From Sphingomonadales bacterium (GTDB lineage Bacteria > Pseudomonadota > Alphaproteobacteria > Sphingomonadales > Sphingomonadaceae), in NCBI GenBank assembly GCA_006226685.1, contig SBGG01000049.1:1-44594 (forward strand): a stretch of DNA of 44,594 nt, read 5' to 3'. A model generated the notes under the pieces. It was not told the DNA's origin and searched no databases. It saw nothing but the letters and a program-made list of their open reading frames with translations. Below, one piece after another: positions 1 through 7,686 of the stretch; position 1 is the stretch's first letter; each line of letters begins with the position of its first letter. A program made the translations under genes and the position numbers.

Positions 1-203
1 GGCGTAGGCGTGGGCGTCGGCGTAGGCGTGGGCGTAGGTGTGGGCGTAGGCGTAGGCGTGGGCGTCGGCGTAGGCGTGGGCGTCGGCGTAGGCGTAGGCG
101 TGGGCGTAGGCGTGGGCGTCGGCGTAGGCGTAGGCGTGGGCGTAGGTGTGGGCGTGGGCGTGGGCGTGGGCGTAGGTGTAGGTGTAGGTGTAGGTGTAGG
201 CGT
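1..203. repeat. Hexanucleotide array encoding Thr-Pro repeats (minus strand)
   Basis: About 33 consecutive six-base units of the form GGYGTN run from the left edge to about 203. On the minus strand, in the frame of the lipoprotein starting at 365, they read as alternating Thr (ACG, or ACA near the 200 end) and Pro (CCT/CCC/CCG). Units differ almost only at the third codon position, so the peptide is uniform while the DNA is mildly degenerate. Because the unit is a multiple of three, gain or loss of units changes repeat length without shifting frame. The plus-strand reading (Gly-Val repeats) is a shadow. Confidence 0.95.
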
Positions 204-365
204 CGAATTGACACCACCATCATTACACCCTGCGACCATCAGACTGGTACCAGCAACGGTGCACGCCAGTATCCGGCGCCAGCGGGTCGAGAACGAGTGT
301 TCCTCCGACTGTTTATGACGTATGGATTGTAACTGTGATGATTGAGAATTGGAATTTCCCATCAT
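1..365 (-). CDS. Thr-Pro-repeat lipoprotein, N-terminal part (continues beyond left edge)
   Basis: The minus-strand frame starts at ATG 363-365 (a second ATG is at 360-362) and stays open to the left edge. Residues 1-46 form a long lipoprotein signal peptide. It has a polar stretch, the basic cluster RWRR at 28-31, a hydrophobic core ending MVAG, and lipobox Cys47. The mature protein begins CNDGGVNS and passes straight into at least 33 Thr-Pro pairs, which continue out of the window. Such linkers usually hold an extracellular or periplasmic domain away from the membrane, but that domain is not in view and no function can be named. A GGGGG run lies three bases before the first ATG. The signal peptide is long, but no nearer start codon exists in frame. 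It is divergent from the LuxR-type regulator at 830. The call rests on frame, lipobox and repeat together. Confidence 0.75.
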   Translation of the reverse strand, partial: MMGNSNSQSSQLQSIRHKQSEEHSFSTRWRRILACTVAGTSLMVAGCNDGGVNSTPTPTPTPTPTPTPTPTPTPTPTPTPTPTPTPTPTPTPTPTPTPTPTPTPTPTPTPTPTPTPTPTPT

Positions 366-453
366 GGCCCCCGGTTCAAGGAATAGAGAAATCAAGCCGT
401 CCAACGACTTTCTGTGAGATGTGCTTGAATAAAGCGGGGCTTTTTGCATCGCC

Positions 454-469
454 CCCCCCAATTGGGGGG
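454..469. promoter_or_regulatory. Perfect 16-bp palindrome CCCCCCAATTGGGGGG
   Basis: A perfect inverted repeat of six C, AATT and six G lies between two divergent genes, five bases before a TTGACA-like -35 box. The position suits an operator for the neighbouring regulator, but that is inference. A cruciform or hairpin role is equally possible. Confidence 0.4.
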
Positions 470-473
470 AGCT

Positions 474-501
474 TTGACAAAAGGATATTGCTGCCGATAA
501 T
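474..501 (+). promoter_or_regulatory. Sigma-70-like promoter candidate
   Basis: TTGACA (474-479) is followed after 16 bases by GATAAT (496-501), 6/6 and 5/6 matches to the consensus. It points toward the LuxR-type gene and would give a leader of about 320 bases. Only the sequence match supports it. Confidence 0.4.
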
Positions 502-829
502 CAGACGGATCACTAGCCGGTCCGCAGAAGAAAAAACGCGGGCGGTCCCCTCGCGCGCAGCACATTGCGGCTGAGCGCGAGTCCCCTGTGGCGTTGCTTC
601 CAGTCGGATGCCTACATACCGACCAAGAGGCAGCTTGCGATTTGACAGGATGTTTTCAAGTTAATACCCCTTCGGGGGAAGCGGGTCAGCATGAGCGTCA
701 ATTTATTGATAAATTCTGGTCATTTGGCTGCATTTCACCTGCAGCCTGCTCGCGTATCACCCTCCGTCTGGGCCAGGCCGAGGTTCCGCGCACGCGACCT
801 CGCCATGGTATCGCAGGCCTGAATGAATC

Positions 830-1894
830 ATGGACCTGTCAACGCTGCAGAACAGATTCACGGAGGCCTTATTTGATCCGGCCGCACTTGAAGGCGTTCT
901 GGGCGACCTTTGCAGGCAACTGAACGCGCCGGTTATCCAGTTGCTCTCGACAAGTCGGGAGTTCGGCTTTGAAGCGTCGACCTTTTTTGGAGACCTCGAC
1001 CATCATCTGGCGCGATTCGAGGTAGACTATTGGTCAATCAACCCGCGGGTCGGCGCGATCCCGACGATGAGTTTGGGACAAGTCCTTCGCGACAAGGACT
1101 TCATCACGCCTGAGGCTATCCAGCGAAACACAGCCTATCAGGAGTTGCTGATTCCCTGTGGCACAGCGCATTTTGGGGGCGTTCTGCTTGACAAGTCCCC
1201 GAACAGCATCATCGGCCTCGCCGCTTTCAATTCACGCTCCCGCGGCCCGGTCGACGATGAGCAGGTTCGACATCTTGAGTCTGTAGCGCAACTTTTCGCT
1301 CCAGTTATTGGTCTGGCGCGTAAATTGCGCGTTCGGGATGAGCAACTGGTGTTGAACGCAACGACCTCAGGCCTCGCCGCGGTCCTGGATCAGCATGGCC
1401 GCATACGCGACACTACGGCTGAGTTTGCGAATCTTCTTGCTGTCGGCGAAGCGCGGACCAGTCTCAATGGTCGTTTGCTCCTGCGCATCGGCGGCCGAAC
1501 GCATCAACCGGTGGCGCCGATCGACCCGGCTATGGAGGCGACGACTTTTCCGGTCTTCGATTCAAACGGCGAATTTGCCTATCTGGGACGTCTGATGCGG
1601 GTGCCCGGCATCGGAATCCACTTCTGGGGAGCATCCTATGTTCTCACCTTGACGCCCTCGCGGGGTATCATGCGCATCGAAGCGGACTTGCTTCGCATCG
1701 CTTATGGTCTGACGAATACTGAAGCGGAGGTGGCGCGATTGATCGCGAATGGGAACTCCGCACCCGACATCGCCCGTCAGCGCGGAACGACGGCAGACAC
1801 TGTGCGTTCGATGCTCAAGTCCATCTTTGAAAAGACCGGATGCCGGCGACAATCCGAACTCGCCGCGTGTCTGACGCGCCTTGCATCGCCATAG
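830..1894 (+). CDS. LuxR-family transcriptional regulator (C-terminal HTH)
   Basis: The protein has 354 residues. A C-terminal LuxR/FixJ-type helix-turn-helix spans about 293-351, with the pattern LTNTEAEVARLIANG, then APDIARQRG, then TVRSMLKSIFEKTG, ending in an RQSEL helix. The first ~180 residues are a mixed alpha/beta region that may be GAF- or PAS-like, but I cannot assign a ligand. There is no receiver Asp motif or autoinducer-binding Trp/Tyr pattern, so it is neither a clear response regulator nor a LuxI-partner receptor. It is a soluble cytoplasmic protein expected to bind DNA as a dimer. The nearest gene is the divergent Thr-Pro lipoprotein, a plausible target by position only. DNA here is less GC-biased and more gene-poor than the rest of the window. 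Confidence 0.85.
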   Translation: MDLSTLQNRFTEALFDPAALEGVLGDLCRQLNAPVIQLLSTSREFGFEASTFFGDLDHHLARFEVDYWSINPRVGAIPTMSLGQVLRDKDFITPEAIQRNTAYQELLIPCGTAHFGGVLLDKSPNSIIGLAAFNSRSRGPVDDEQVRHLESVAQLFAPVIGLARKLRVRDEQLVLNATTSGLAAVLDQHGRIRDTTAEFANLLAVGEARTSLNGRLLLRIGGRTHQPVAPIDPAMEATTFPVFDSNGEFAYLGRLMRVPGIGIHFWGASYVLTLTPSRGIMRIEADLLRIAYGLTNTEAEVARLIANGNSAPDIARQRGTTADTVRSMLKSIFEKTGCRRQSELAACLTRLASP

Positions 1895-2483
1895 GCCGCA
1901 TAAGGAAACTTCGTTGGAGCGAGCCAGAGCACCCTAAACATCAAGTATAGCTCGTGTCGAGTTTTGAACGGAACGCAGAAATTTACTTTCCGATGCTGTG
2001 CAATTATTTTGGAACTAACGGAGGCGGAGAGAGGGGCTGGACTTGACTGTAAAGCCACCTTGGGCGGTCCGTATACGAGCTTCGCTCACATGCTCTGAAA
2101 CTGGATGCGGCAATGGCCAGGAAATCCGGCTTCCAACATCTCTGCACACTAGGGCGAATCGACATTCAGAAGATGACGAGCCGACAATGGTGATTTTGCG
2201 TGATCCGGAGCGGAGCGTACTCAAGGTACATGAGCACCGGAAGCGCGCGAAAGCGCCATTTGCAGGCCGCCAGGGCTGAATGTCGATCCGCCCTAGCACT
2301 ACTTTGGCAGAAGTTCGTTGAGATGTCTGATAAGGCTACATCCGCAGTAGAAGCGCTCCTGCGGTATTATTCTGGCTATCTGCCTCCCGAACGAACTGAT
2401 CCGATTTTCCTCTGGAACATCCGCTATCCCGATCTGCACTCCTGAAACCTGCCGTTCCGGATCGGCCTGAAACCGCCCTCCCC
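1895..2483. other. Gene-poor gap, no convincing gene
   Basis: 589 bp lie between the regulator and the SDR gene, which converge here. Short frames (2043-2279 and 2200-2445 plus, 2015-2299 minus) overlap each other and show no recognisable domain. The frame ending at 2445 has a plausible helical segment around 2310-2400, but its start is weak. This could be decayed coding DNA. No strong terminator was seen. Confidence 0.5.
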
Positions 2484-3272
2484 TCACAAATGCAGAAAAT
2501 CCCGTGCATAGCTCTCCATATGCGCGCCGCCGTCCACCGCGATCACCTGCCCGGTCACCGCATCCGCGCGGGCCAGATAGAGCACAGCCTCCGCGATCTG
2601 CGCGGGTTCGGGCAGGCGGCGTAGCGGCATCATGGCGGCGAGCCGGGCCATTTGTCCGCCTTCATAATGTTCGGTCGCGATGGTGAGGCCCGGCGCGACC
2701 GCGTTGACGCGGATGCCCTGCCCGGCCAGTTCCCGCGCGGCCAGACGGGTGAAGCCCTCCAGCGCCTGTTTGGAAAGCGTATAGGCGAGCTGATCGCCAT
2801 GGGGGTGCACGAGCCGCTGATCGAGAATATTGATGATCGCGCGATCGCGCAGGTCGCTTTTCGCCGCAGCTTCCACCATCGCCCGGCTCAGCAGCACCGG
2901 CGCGGCGGCGTTGACCCGATAATGGCGCATCAGATCATCCTCGGTAACGGTGTCCAGCCGGTCCTGCCCGAAGATCGCGGCACTGTTGACCAGCAGGTCG
3001 GGCGCGCCGCCAAAATGCTCTGCCACCGCCGCCATCAGCTTTTGCGCCGCGCCGGGCTGCTCGAAATCGGCAACGAAGCCGTGCCAATGCGCGCCGGAGA
3101 CTCGCAGCGCCTGCTCGACATCCGGGTCCGGCACGACATCATGGCTGCCATGCAGCGCCAGCCGATAGCCTGCGCCCGCCAGTGCGGCGGCGATCCGACC
3201 GCCAAGGCGGCGATGCCCGCCCGTAACCAGCGCCAGCGGCGGTTCCTCCCCCGCGCCCGCCACATCCGGCAT
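2484..3272 (-). CDS. SDR oxidoreductase, pteridine reductase/FolM-like
   Basis: A 262-residue short-chain dehydrogenase/reductase. The N-terminal motif TGGHRRLG (17-24) has the paired arginines of the pteridine reductase PTR1/FolM class rather than the usual TGxxxGIG. The catalytic set is Asp151-Tyr164-Lys168. Asp replaces the usual SDR Ser, with 13-residue and 4-residue spacings as in PTR1 and FolM, and LVNSAAIF matches the PTR1-type NNAS segment. These enzymes reduce dihydropterins (dihydromonapterin, dihydrofolate or biopterin) with NADPH. The ATG overlaps the folE stop by one base (TGATG), so it is translationally coupled to the enzyme that makes the pterin precursor. I infer a role in folate or monapterin reduction. 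The exact substrate cannot be read from sequence. The protein ends VDGGAHMESYARDFLHL, as SDRs do. Confidence 0.85.
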   Translation of the reverse strand: MPDVAGAGEEPPLALVTGGHRRLGGRIAAALAGAGYRLALHGSHDVVPDPDVEQALRVSGAHWHGFVADFEQPGAAQKLMAAVAEHFGGAPDLLVNSAAIFGQDRLDTVTEDDLMRHYRVNAAAPVLLSRAMVEAAAKSDLRDRAIINILDQRLVHPHGDQLAYTLSKQALEGFTRLAARELAGQGIRVNAVAPGLTIATEHYEGGQMARLAAMMPLRRLPEPAQIAEAVLYLARADAVTGQVIAVDGGAHMESYARDFLHL

Positions 3273-3892
3273 CAGGAAAGGCCCATCAGCTGAAGCACTT
3301 CCTTGCGGCTCTTGTCGTCCTCACGGAACACGCCCATCATGCGGCTGGTCTTCATCACCACATCCGGGGTCCGTACGCCGCGTCCGGTCATGCAGCCATG
3401 GGTCGCCTCGATCACCACGGCGACGCCGCGCGGGTGGAGATTATCCCAGATGCAGTCCGCGACCTCGGCGGTCAGGCGCTCCTGCACCTGCAATCGACGC
3501 GCGAAACCGTGCAGCACGCGGGCCAGCTTCGATATGCCGACCACATAATCACCCGGCAGATAGGCGATATGGGCGACCCCGGTGATCGGCGCCATATGAT
3601 GTTCGCAATGCGACTGGAACGGAATATCCTTCAGCAGCACGATCTCGTCATAACCGCCGACCTCATGAAAGATACGGGAGAGGTGATAGGCCGGGTCTTC
3701 CCGATAACCCTCGCAATATTCGAGCCATGCCCGTGCGACGCGCTTGGGCGTATCGATCAGCCCTTCGCGTGACGGATCTTCCCCGGCCCAGCGGATCAGC
3801 GTGCGGATCGCCTCCTGTACGTCCCCCGGTACATCCGGCTTGGCCGGCGGCTCGGCCCTCACCACAATATTTCCATCCCGCTTGTCGTGCAT
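3272..3892 (-). CDS. folE: GTP cyclohydrolase I
   Basis: A 206-residue GTP cyclohydrolase I of the zinc-dependent FolE type. It converts GTP to 7,8-dihydroneopterin triphosphate, the first step of tetrahydrofolate (and queuosine) synthesis, in the cytoplasm. The zinc ligands are visible: Cys96 and His99 in SHCEHH, and Cys167 in HGCMTGRG. Their spacings of 3 and 68 residues equal those of the E. coli enzyme. The pterin-site run GISKLARVLHGFARR follows at 119-133. The start ATG at 3890-3892 is preceded by GGGGGATTGAG. The 280-bp upstream region is shared with the divergent beta-oxidation genes and contains a perfect palindrome. The stop codon overlaps the start of the pteridine-reductase-like gene. 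Confidence 0.97.
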   Translation of the reverse strand: MHDKRDGNIVVRAEPPAKPDVPGDVQEAIRTLIRWAGEDPSREGLIDTPKRVARAWLEYCEGYREDPAYHLSRIFHEVGGYDEIVLLKDIPFQSHCEHHMAPITGVAHIAYLPGDYVVGISKLARVLHGFARRLQVQERLTAEVADCIWDNLHPRGVAVVIEATHGCMTGRGVRTPDVVMKTSRMMGVFREDDKSRKEVLQLMGLS

Positions 3893-3938
3893 CTCAATCC
3901 CCCGGCCGGAAGCCTTATTTCATTCATTAGGTGGAACA

Positions 3939-3950
3939 GCCCATATGGGC
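3939..3950. promoter_or_regulatory. Palindrome GCCCATATGGGC upstream of folE
   Basis: A perfect 12-bp palindrome lies 47 bases before the folE start in the divergent promoter region. It could be an operator for folE. Nothing beyond symmetry and position supports this. Confidence 0.3.
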
Positions 3951-4106
3951 CCGGTGATGCGGATTGCCAGTTGTTTCTGCCCTCACGCCCGCGCCGGTGG
4001 GCGGAAAAACTTTACCCGTCCCGCTCTGTGCGCGACGCTACGGCATTGCCGTTCCATCCCGGCAAATCCGCCATCTGCCTTTGCCGACTGCGGTTTTCCA
4101 CCCTTG

Positions 4107-4122
4107 CACTTCGCGAAAAGTG
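4107..4122. promoter_or_regulatory. Inverted repeat CACTT-N6-AAGTG before the thiolase gene
   Basis: Two perfect 5-bp arms with a 6-bp centre end 50 bases upstream of the thiolase ATG, where a repressor of a fatty-acid degradation operon could bind. A TTGCAC element overlaps it, but no good -10 box follows. Tentative. Confidence 0.3.
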
Positions 4123-4172
4123 GCGCACATTGGCCGGTAAAAGACGGCAGATCAGACGCAGGAGTGAGCGGC

Positions 4173-5381
4173 ATGGAGGCTTTCATTTACGATGCGGTGC
4201 GCAGCCCGCGAGGGCGCGGCAAGAAGGACGGCGCGCTGCATGAAATCCCCTCGATCGAACTGGCGACGCAGATATTGCGGGCCATTCCAGAACGCACCGG
4301 CATCGATACGGCAGATATTGACGATGTGATAATGGGATGCGTCACGCCCGTGGGCGAGCAAGGCATGGACATCGCCCGGGTGGCCGCGCTCAATGCGGGC
4401 TATGACGAGCAGGTTCCGGGCGTGCAGATCAACCGTTTCTGTGCCTCCGGGCTGGAGGCCGTCAACATGGCGGCGGCCAAGGTCGTTTCCGGCGAGGCGC
4501 GCTTCGCCGTAGCAGGCGGCATTGAAAGCATGAGCCGCATCCCGATGGGATCGGACGGCGGGGCCTGGGCGGGCGATCCGGGCGTGGCCTATCGCACCTG
4601 GTTTGTGCCGCAGGGGATCAGCGCCGACCTGATCGCCACCAAATTCGGCTTTTCCCGCGAAGAGTGCGACGCCTATGCGGTCGAGAGCCAGCGCCGCGCG
4701 AAACAGGCATGGGATGAGGGTCGCTTCGCCCGATCCATCCTGCCGATCCGCGATGTGATCGGCGAAGTCCTGCTCGATCGTGACGAGCATATGCGCCCCG
4801 AGGCGACGATACAGTCGCTCGGCGCACTCTCCCCCAGCTTTCAGGTGATGGGAGAGCAGATGCCGGGGTTCGATGCCGTCGCTCTGCTCCGTTATCCCGA
4901 GGTGGAGCGGATCAACCATGTTCACCATGCCGGGAACAGCAGCGGTATCGTTGACGGCGCTGCGGCGGTACTGGTCGGCGGACGGGAGATCGGCCAGAAA
5001 TACGGGCTGAAACCCCGTGCCCGCATCCGTCAGGCGGGATCGATCGGATCCGAACCGACGATCATGCTGACCGGGCCGGAAAGCGTCGCACAAAAGCTGC
5101 TCGACCGGGCGGGCATGAAGCCCTCCGATATCGACCTGTGGGAATTGAACGAGGCCTTTGCCAGCGTGGTGCTGCGCTACATGCAGGCGCTGGACCTCGA
5201 CCACGGCAAGGTGAATGTGAACGGCGGCGCCATCGCCATGGGCCATCCGCTGGGCGCGACCGGGGCGATGGTGCTGGGCACTGCACTCGACGAACTGGAA
5301 CGCACCGGCAAGGGCACGGCCCTCATCAACCTGTGTGTGGGTGCCGGAATGGGCACCGGAACCATCATCGAACGGGTCTGA
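4173..5381 (+). CDS. fadA: Acetyl-CoA C-acyltransferase (3-ketoacyl-CoA thiolase)
   Basis: A 402-residue thiolase of the degradative FadA/FadI type. It cleaves 3-ketoacyl-CoA with CoA to release acetyl-CoA at the end of each beta-oxidation round. The acyl-accepting Cys90 is in RFCASGLEAVN, His358 in GGAIAMGHPLG, and the second catalytic cysteine (Cys388) in NLCVGAGMGTG. The NEAFA motif precedes the histidine motif. I chose ATG 4173, not the much longer upstream frame, because a GGAG lies eight bases before it and homologues begin at EAFIYDAVRSP. The gene is followed after 25 bases by the hydratase/dehydrogenase partner, forming a two-gene beta-oxidation operon. Whether it prefers long or short chains is not visible. 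Confidence 0.95.
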   Translation: MEAFIYDAVRSPRGRGKKDGALHEIPSIELATQILRAIPERTGIDTADIDDVIMGCVTPVGEQGMDIARVAALNAGYDEQVPGVQINRFCASGLEAVNMAAAKVVSGEARFAVAGGIESMSRIPMGSDGGAWAGDPGVAYRTWFVPQGISADLIATKFGFSREECDAYAVESQRRAKQAWDEGRFARSILPIRDVIGEVLLDRDEHMRPEATIQSLGALSPSFQVMGEQMPGFDAVALLRYPEVERINHVHHAGNSSGIVDGAAAVLVGGREIGQKYGLKPRARIRQAGSIGSEPTIMLTGPESVAQKLLDRAGMKPSDIDLWELNEAFASVVLRYMQALDLDHGKVNVNGGAIAMGHPLGATGAMVLGTALDELERTGKGTALINLCVGAGMGTGTIIERV

Positions 5382-5406
5382 AAACGGATCGGAGAGGACA
5401 GAAATC

Positions 5407-7587
5407 ATGACAGAAACCATATGTTTCGAATGCGATGGCGACGGCATTGCGACCCTGACCATCGACGTTCCCGGACAATCGATGAACGTTATCGGCGCAC
5501 AGTTTCTCGCCGATCTGGAGGCGCTGATCGACCGGATCGCGGCCGATGACGCGGTGAAGGGGGCGGTCATCGCCTCCGGCAAGGCCAGCGGCTTCATGGC
5601 GGGCATGGACCTCAAGGCGATGGAAACGATGCTGCTGCCGGAACCGGGCAAGCCGCTCGATATGGCGACGCTCTTCACCCGCTGTTTCGAACTCAACCGC
5701 ATTTTGCGCCGCCTCGAAACCTGCGGCAAGCCGGTTGCCTGTGCGATCGAGGGCACCTGTGTCGGCGGTGGTTTCGAACTGGCGCTGGCCTGTCATCGCC
5801 GCATCGTCGGCGATAATGCGAAAACACGCATCGGCCTACCAGAAATATTGGTGGGTCTGTTTCCCGGCGGCGGCGGCAGTCAGCGCTTCCCGCGCATCAC
5901 CGGCGTGCAGACCGCCCTCATGACCATGCTTCAGGGCAAGCTGCTCCGCCCCGCCGAGGGGGCCGCACTGAAACTGATCGATGAGGTCGTCCCGGCCGGG
6001 ACCGCCCTTGATGCGGCCAAGGCGTGGATAGCGGCGAATCCTGCGGCATCGACCCAGCCATGGGACCAGAAAGGCTATAAAGTGCCCGGTGGTGCAGGGT
6101 CGATGAACGCGAACTTCGTGCAGACCTTCATGGGCGCCGTGCCGATGACGATCAAGCAGACGCAACGCAATCTCCATGCCCCGATCGCGCTATTATCGGC
6201 GGTTTATGAAGGGTTGCAGCTGCCGATGGACCGGGCGATCCGGGTGGAATCCAAATATTTCGCCAGGGTGATCGCCGATCCGCAGGCACGCGCAATGGTG
6301 CGCACGCTGTTCGTCAACAAGCAGGCGGCCGAGCGCGGCGCGCGGCGCCCCGCCAATATCGCCCCTGCCCCGACGAAGCGGCTTGCGATGCTCGGCGCCG
6401 GAATGATGGGTGCGGGTATCGCCACCGTTGCGGCGCAGGCCGGAATCGAGGTGATGCTGCTTGATCGCGACATGGCGTCGGCCGAAAAGGGCAAAGCCCA
6501 TGCGCAGGCCGTGCTGCAAAAACGCATCGGCCGGGGCATGACGCCGGAGAAAATGGCCGAAACCCTTGCGCGCATCACACCAGTTACAGAGGTCGAGGCG
6601 CTGCGGGGCTGTGACTTTGTGATCGAGGCGGTGTTCGAAGATCCGGCAATCAAGGCGGAGATCACGAAACGGGTCGAGGCGGTGCTGGGTGCGGACATGA
6701 TTTTCGGTTCCAACACCTCTACCCTGCCCATTACCGGGCTGGCGCGGAACTGGAGCAGGCCGGACAATTTCATCGGCATTCATTTCTTTTCTCCGGTCGA
6801 GAAAATGCCGCTGGTCGAGATCATATTGGGCCGCAATACTGGATCTCAAGCCATTGCAAAGGCGCTGGATTTTGTTGCCCAGATCAGGAAAACGCCAATC
6901 GTCGTCAATGACGGACGCGGCTTTTACACATCGCGCTGTTTCTCCACCTATGTGGCCGAGGGAACGGAGATGCTGGCCGAAGGCATTAACCCGGCGCTCA
7001 TCGAAAATGCGGGGCGGCAACTCGGCATGCCGGTGGGGCCGCTTGCGGTTTCTGACGAGGTCTCAATCGAGCTGGGGCACAAGATATTGACCGCCACCCG
7101 CCGCGAAATGGGCGACGCCTATGCCCCCGGCAAGGCGGATGCGGTGATCGAAAAAATGGTGGTCGAACTGGGCCGTATGGGGCGCAAGAACGGCAAGGGC
7201 TATTATGATTATCCCGAGGGCGGCCAGAAGCATCTCTGGCCCGGCCTCGGCGACCATTGGCCGCGCGCCGTGCCCCAGCCCGATGTCGCCGCCGTGAAGG
7301 AACGGCTGCTCTATCGCCAGCTCATCGAATGCGCCCGCTGCCTTGAAGAAGGCGTGCTGACAGCACCGGAGGACGGTGACATCGGTGCGATCTTCGGCTG
7401 GGGCTTCGCGCCCTGGACCGGCGGACCGTTCAGCCATATGGACACGCTCGGCCTGCCCCAGGTGGTGGCCACGCTCGACCGGCTGGCGGCGACCCATGGC
7501 AAACGTTTCACGCCCACCGCGCAGTTGCGGGCGATGGCGGCGGAAGGGGGCCGTTTCTATCCGGTGGCAGGCAAAGCGGCGGCCTGA
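5407..7587 (+). CDS. fadJ: Enoyl-CoA hydratase / 3-hydroxyacyl-CoA dehydrogenase (FadB/FadJ type)
   Basis: A 726-residue multifunctional beta-oxidation protein. Residues 1-190 form a crotonase fold. Its oxyanion loop is CVGGGFELA, with catalytic glutamates Glu124 and Glu146 (LPEI). The dehydrogenase part starts near 325 with the NAD-binding motif LGAGMMGAG (GxGxxG at 330-335). It contains SNTSTLPIT and the catalytic His459-Glu465 pair in IGIHFFSPVEKMP. The 3HCDH C-terminal domains follow to the end. It hydrates enoyl-CoA and oxidises the 3-hydroxyacyl-CoA, feeding the thiolase encoded just upstream. The start at ATG 5407 is supported by an AGAGGA ribosome-binding site and the FadJ-like N-terminus; the longer frame reads through the thiolase stop region. 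Gene symbol by resemblance; FadB would be equally acceptable. Confidence 0.94.
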   Translation: MTETICFECDGDGIATLTIDVPGQSMNVIGAQFLADLEALIDRIAADDAVKGAVIASGKASGFMAGMDLKAMETMLLPEPGKPLDMATLFTRCFELNRILRRLETCGKPVACAIEGTCVGGGFELALACHRRIVGDNAKTRIGLPEILVGLFPGGGGSQRFPRITGVQTALMTMLQGKLLRPAEGAALKLIDEVVPAGTALDAAKAWIAANPAASTQPWDQKGYKVPGGAGSMNANFVQTFMGAVPMTIKQTQRNLHAPIALLSAVYEGLQLPMDRAIRVESKYFARVIADPQARAMVRTLFVNKQAAERGARRPANIAPAPTKRLAMLGAGMMGAGIATVAAQAGIEVMLLDRDMASAEKGKAHAQAVLQKRIGRGMTPEKMAETLARITPVTEVEALRGCDFVIEAVFEDPAIKAEITKRVEAVLGADMIFGSNTSTLPITGLARNWSRPDNFIGIHFFSPVEKMPLVEIILGRNTGSQAIAKALDFVAQIRKTPIVVNDGRGFYTSRCFSTYVAEGTEMLAEGINPALIENAGRQLGMPVGPLAVSDEVSIELGHKILTATRREMGDAYAPGKADAVIEKMVVELGRMGRKNGKGYYDYPEGGQKHLWPGLGDHWPRAVPQPDVAAVKERLLYRQLIECARCLEEGVLTAPEDGDIGAIFGWGFAPWTGGPFSHMDTLGLPQVVATLDRLAATHGKRFTPTAQLRAMAAEGGRFYPVAGKAAA

Positions 7588-7686
7588 ACGGCTTCTTCTC
7601 CCGCCACCGCATTCCCCTTGTTGCCAATTGTTGCCAAGCCGGTCCCGACTGCCTATCCGGGCGCGGAACGGCAATGGGAGCATGAA

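Larger units (their letters stand above)
366..829. other. Divergent intergenic region with palindrome and promoter candidate
   Basis: 464 bp separate the lipoprotein (minus) from the LuxR-type regulator (plus). The stretch holds a short hairpin followed by T's (431-445), a perfect G/C-rich palindrome (454-469) and a sigma-70-like promoter (474-501). Open frames here (335-574, 588-923) have no recognisable protein features, and one runs into the regulator in another frame. I see no gene. Confidence 0.6.

Noticed and set aside
10..318. Gly-Val repeat protein on the plus strand
   Set aside because: It is the complement of the Thr-Pro repeat, lacks any signal or domain, and its sequence after the repeat is ordinary. 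The minus strand gives a lipobox.
335..923. Plus-strand frames 335-574 and 588-923
   Set aside because: No recognisable domain or ribosome-binding site; the second runs into the LuxR-type gene in another frame.
3744..4172. Thiolase gene starting at 3744
   Set aside because: This would add 143 residues that read antisense through folE and its promoter region; a good ribosome-binding site precedes ATG 4173.
4152..5756. 534-residue minus-strand frame across the thiolase
   Set aside because: Antisense to a confirmed gene and free of domain motifs; such long shadow frames are common in GC-rich DNA.
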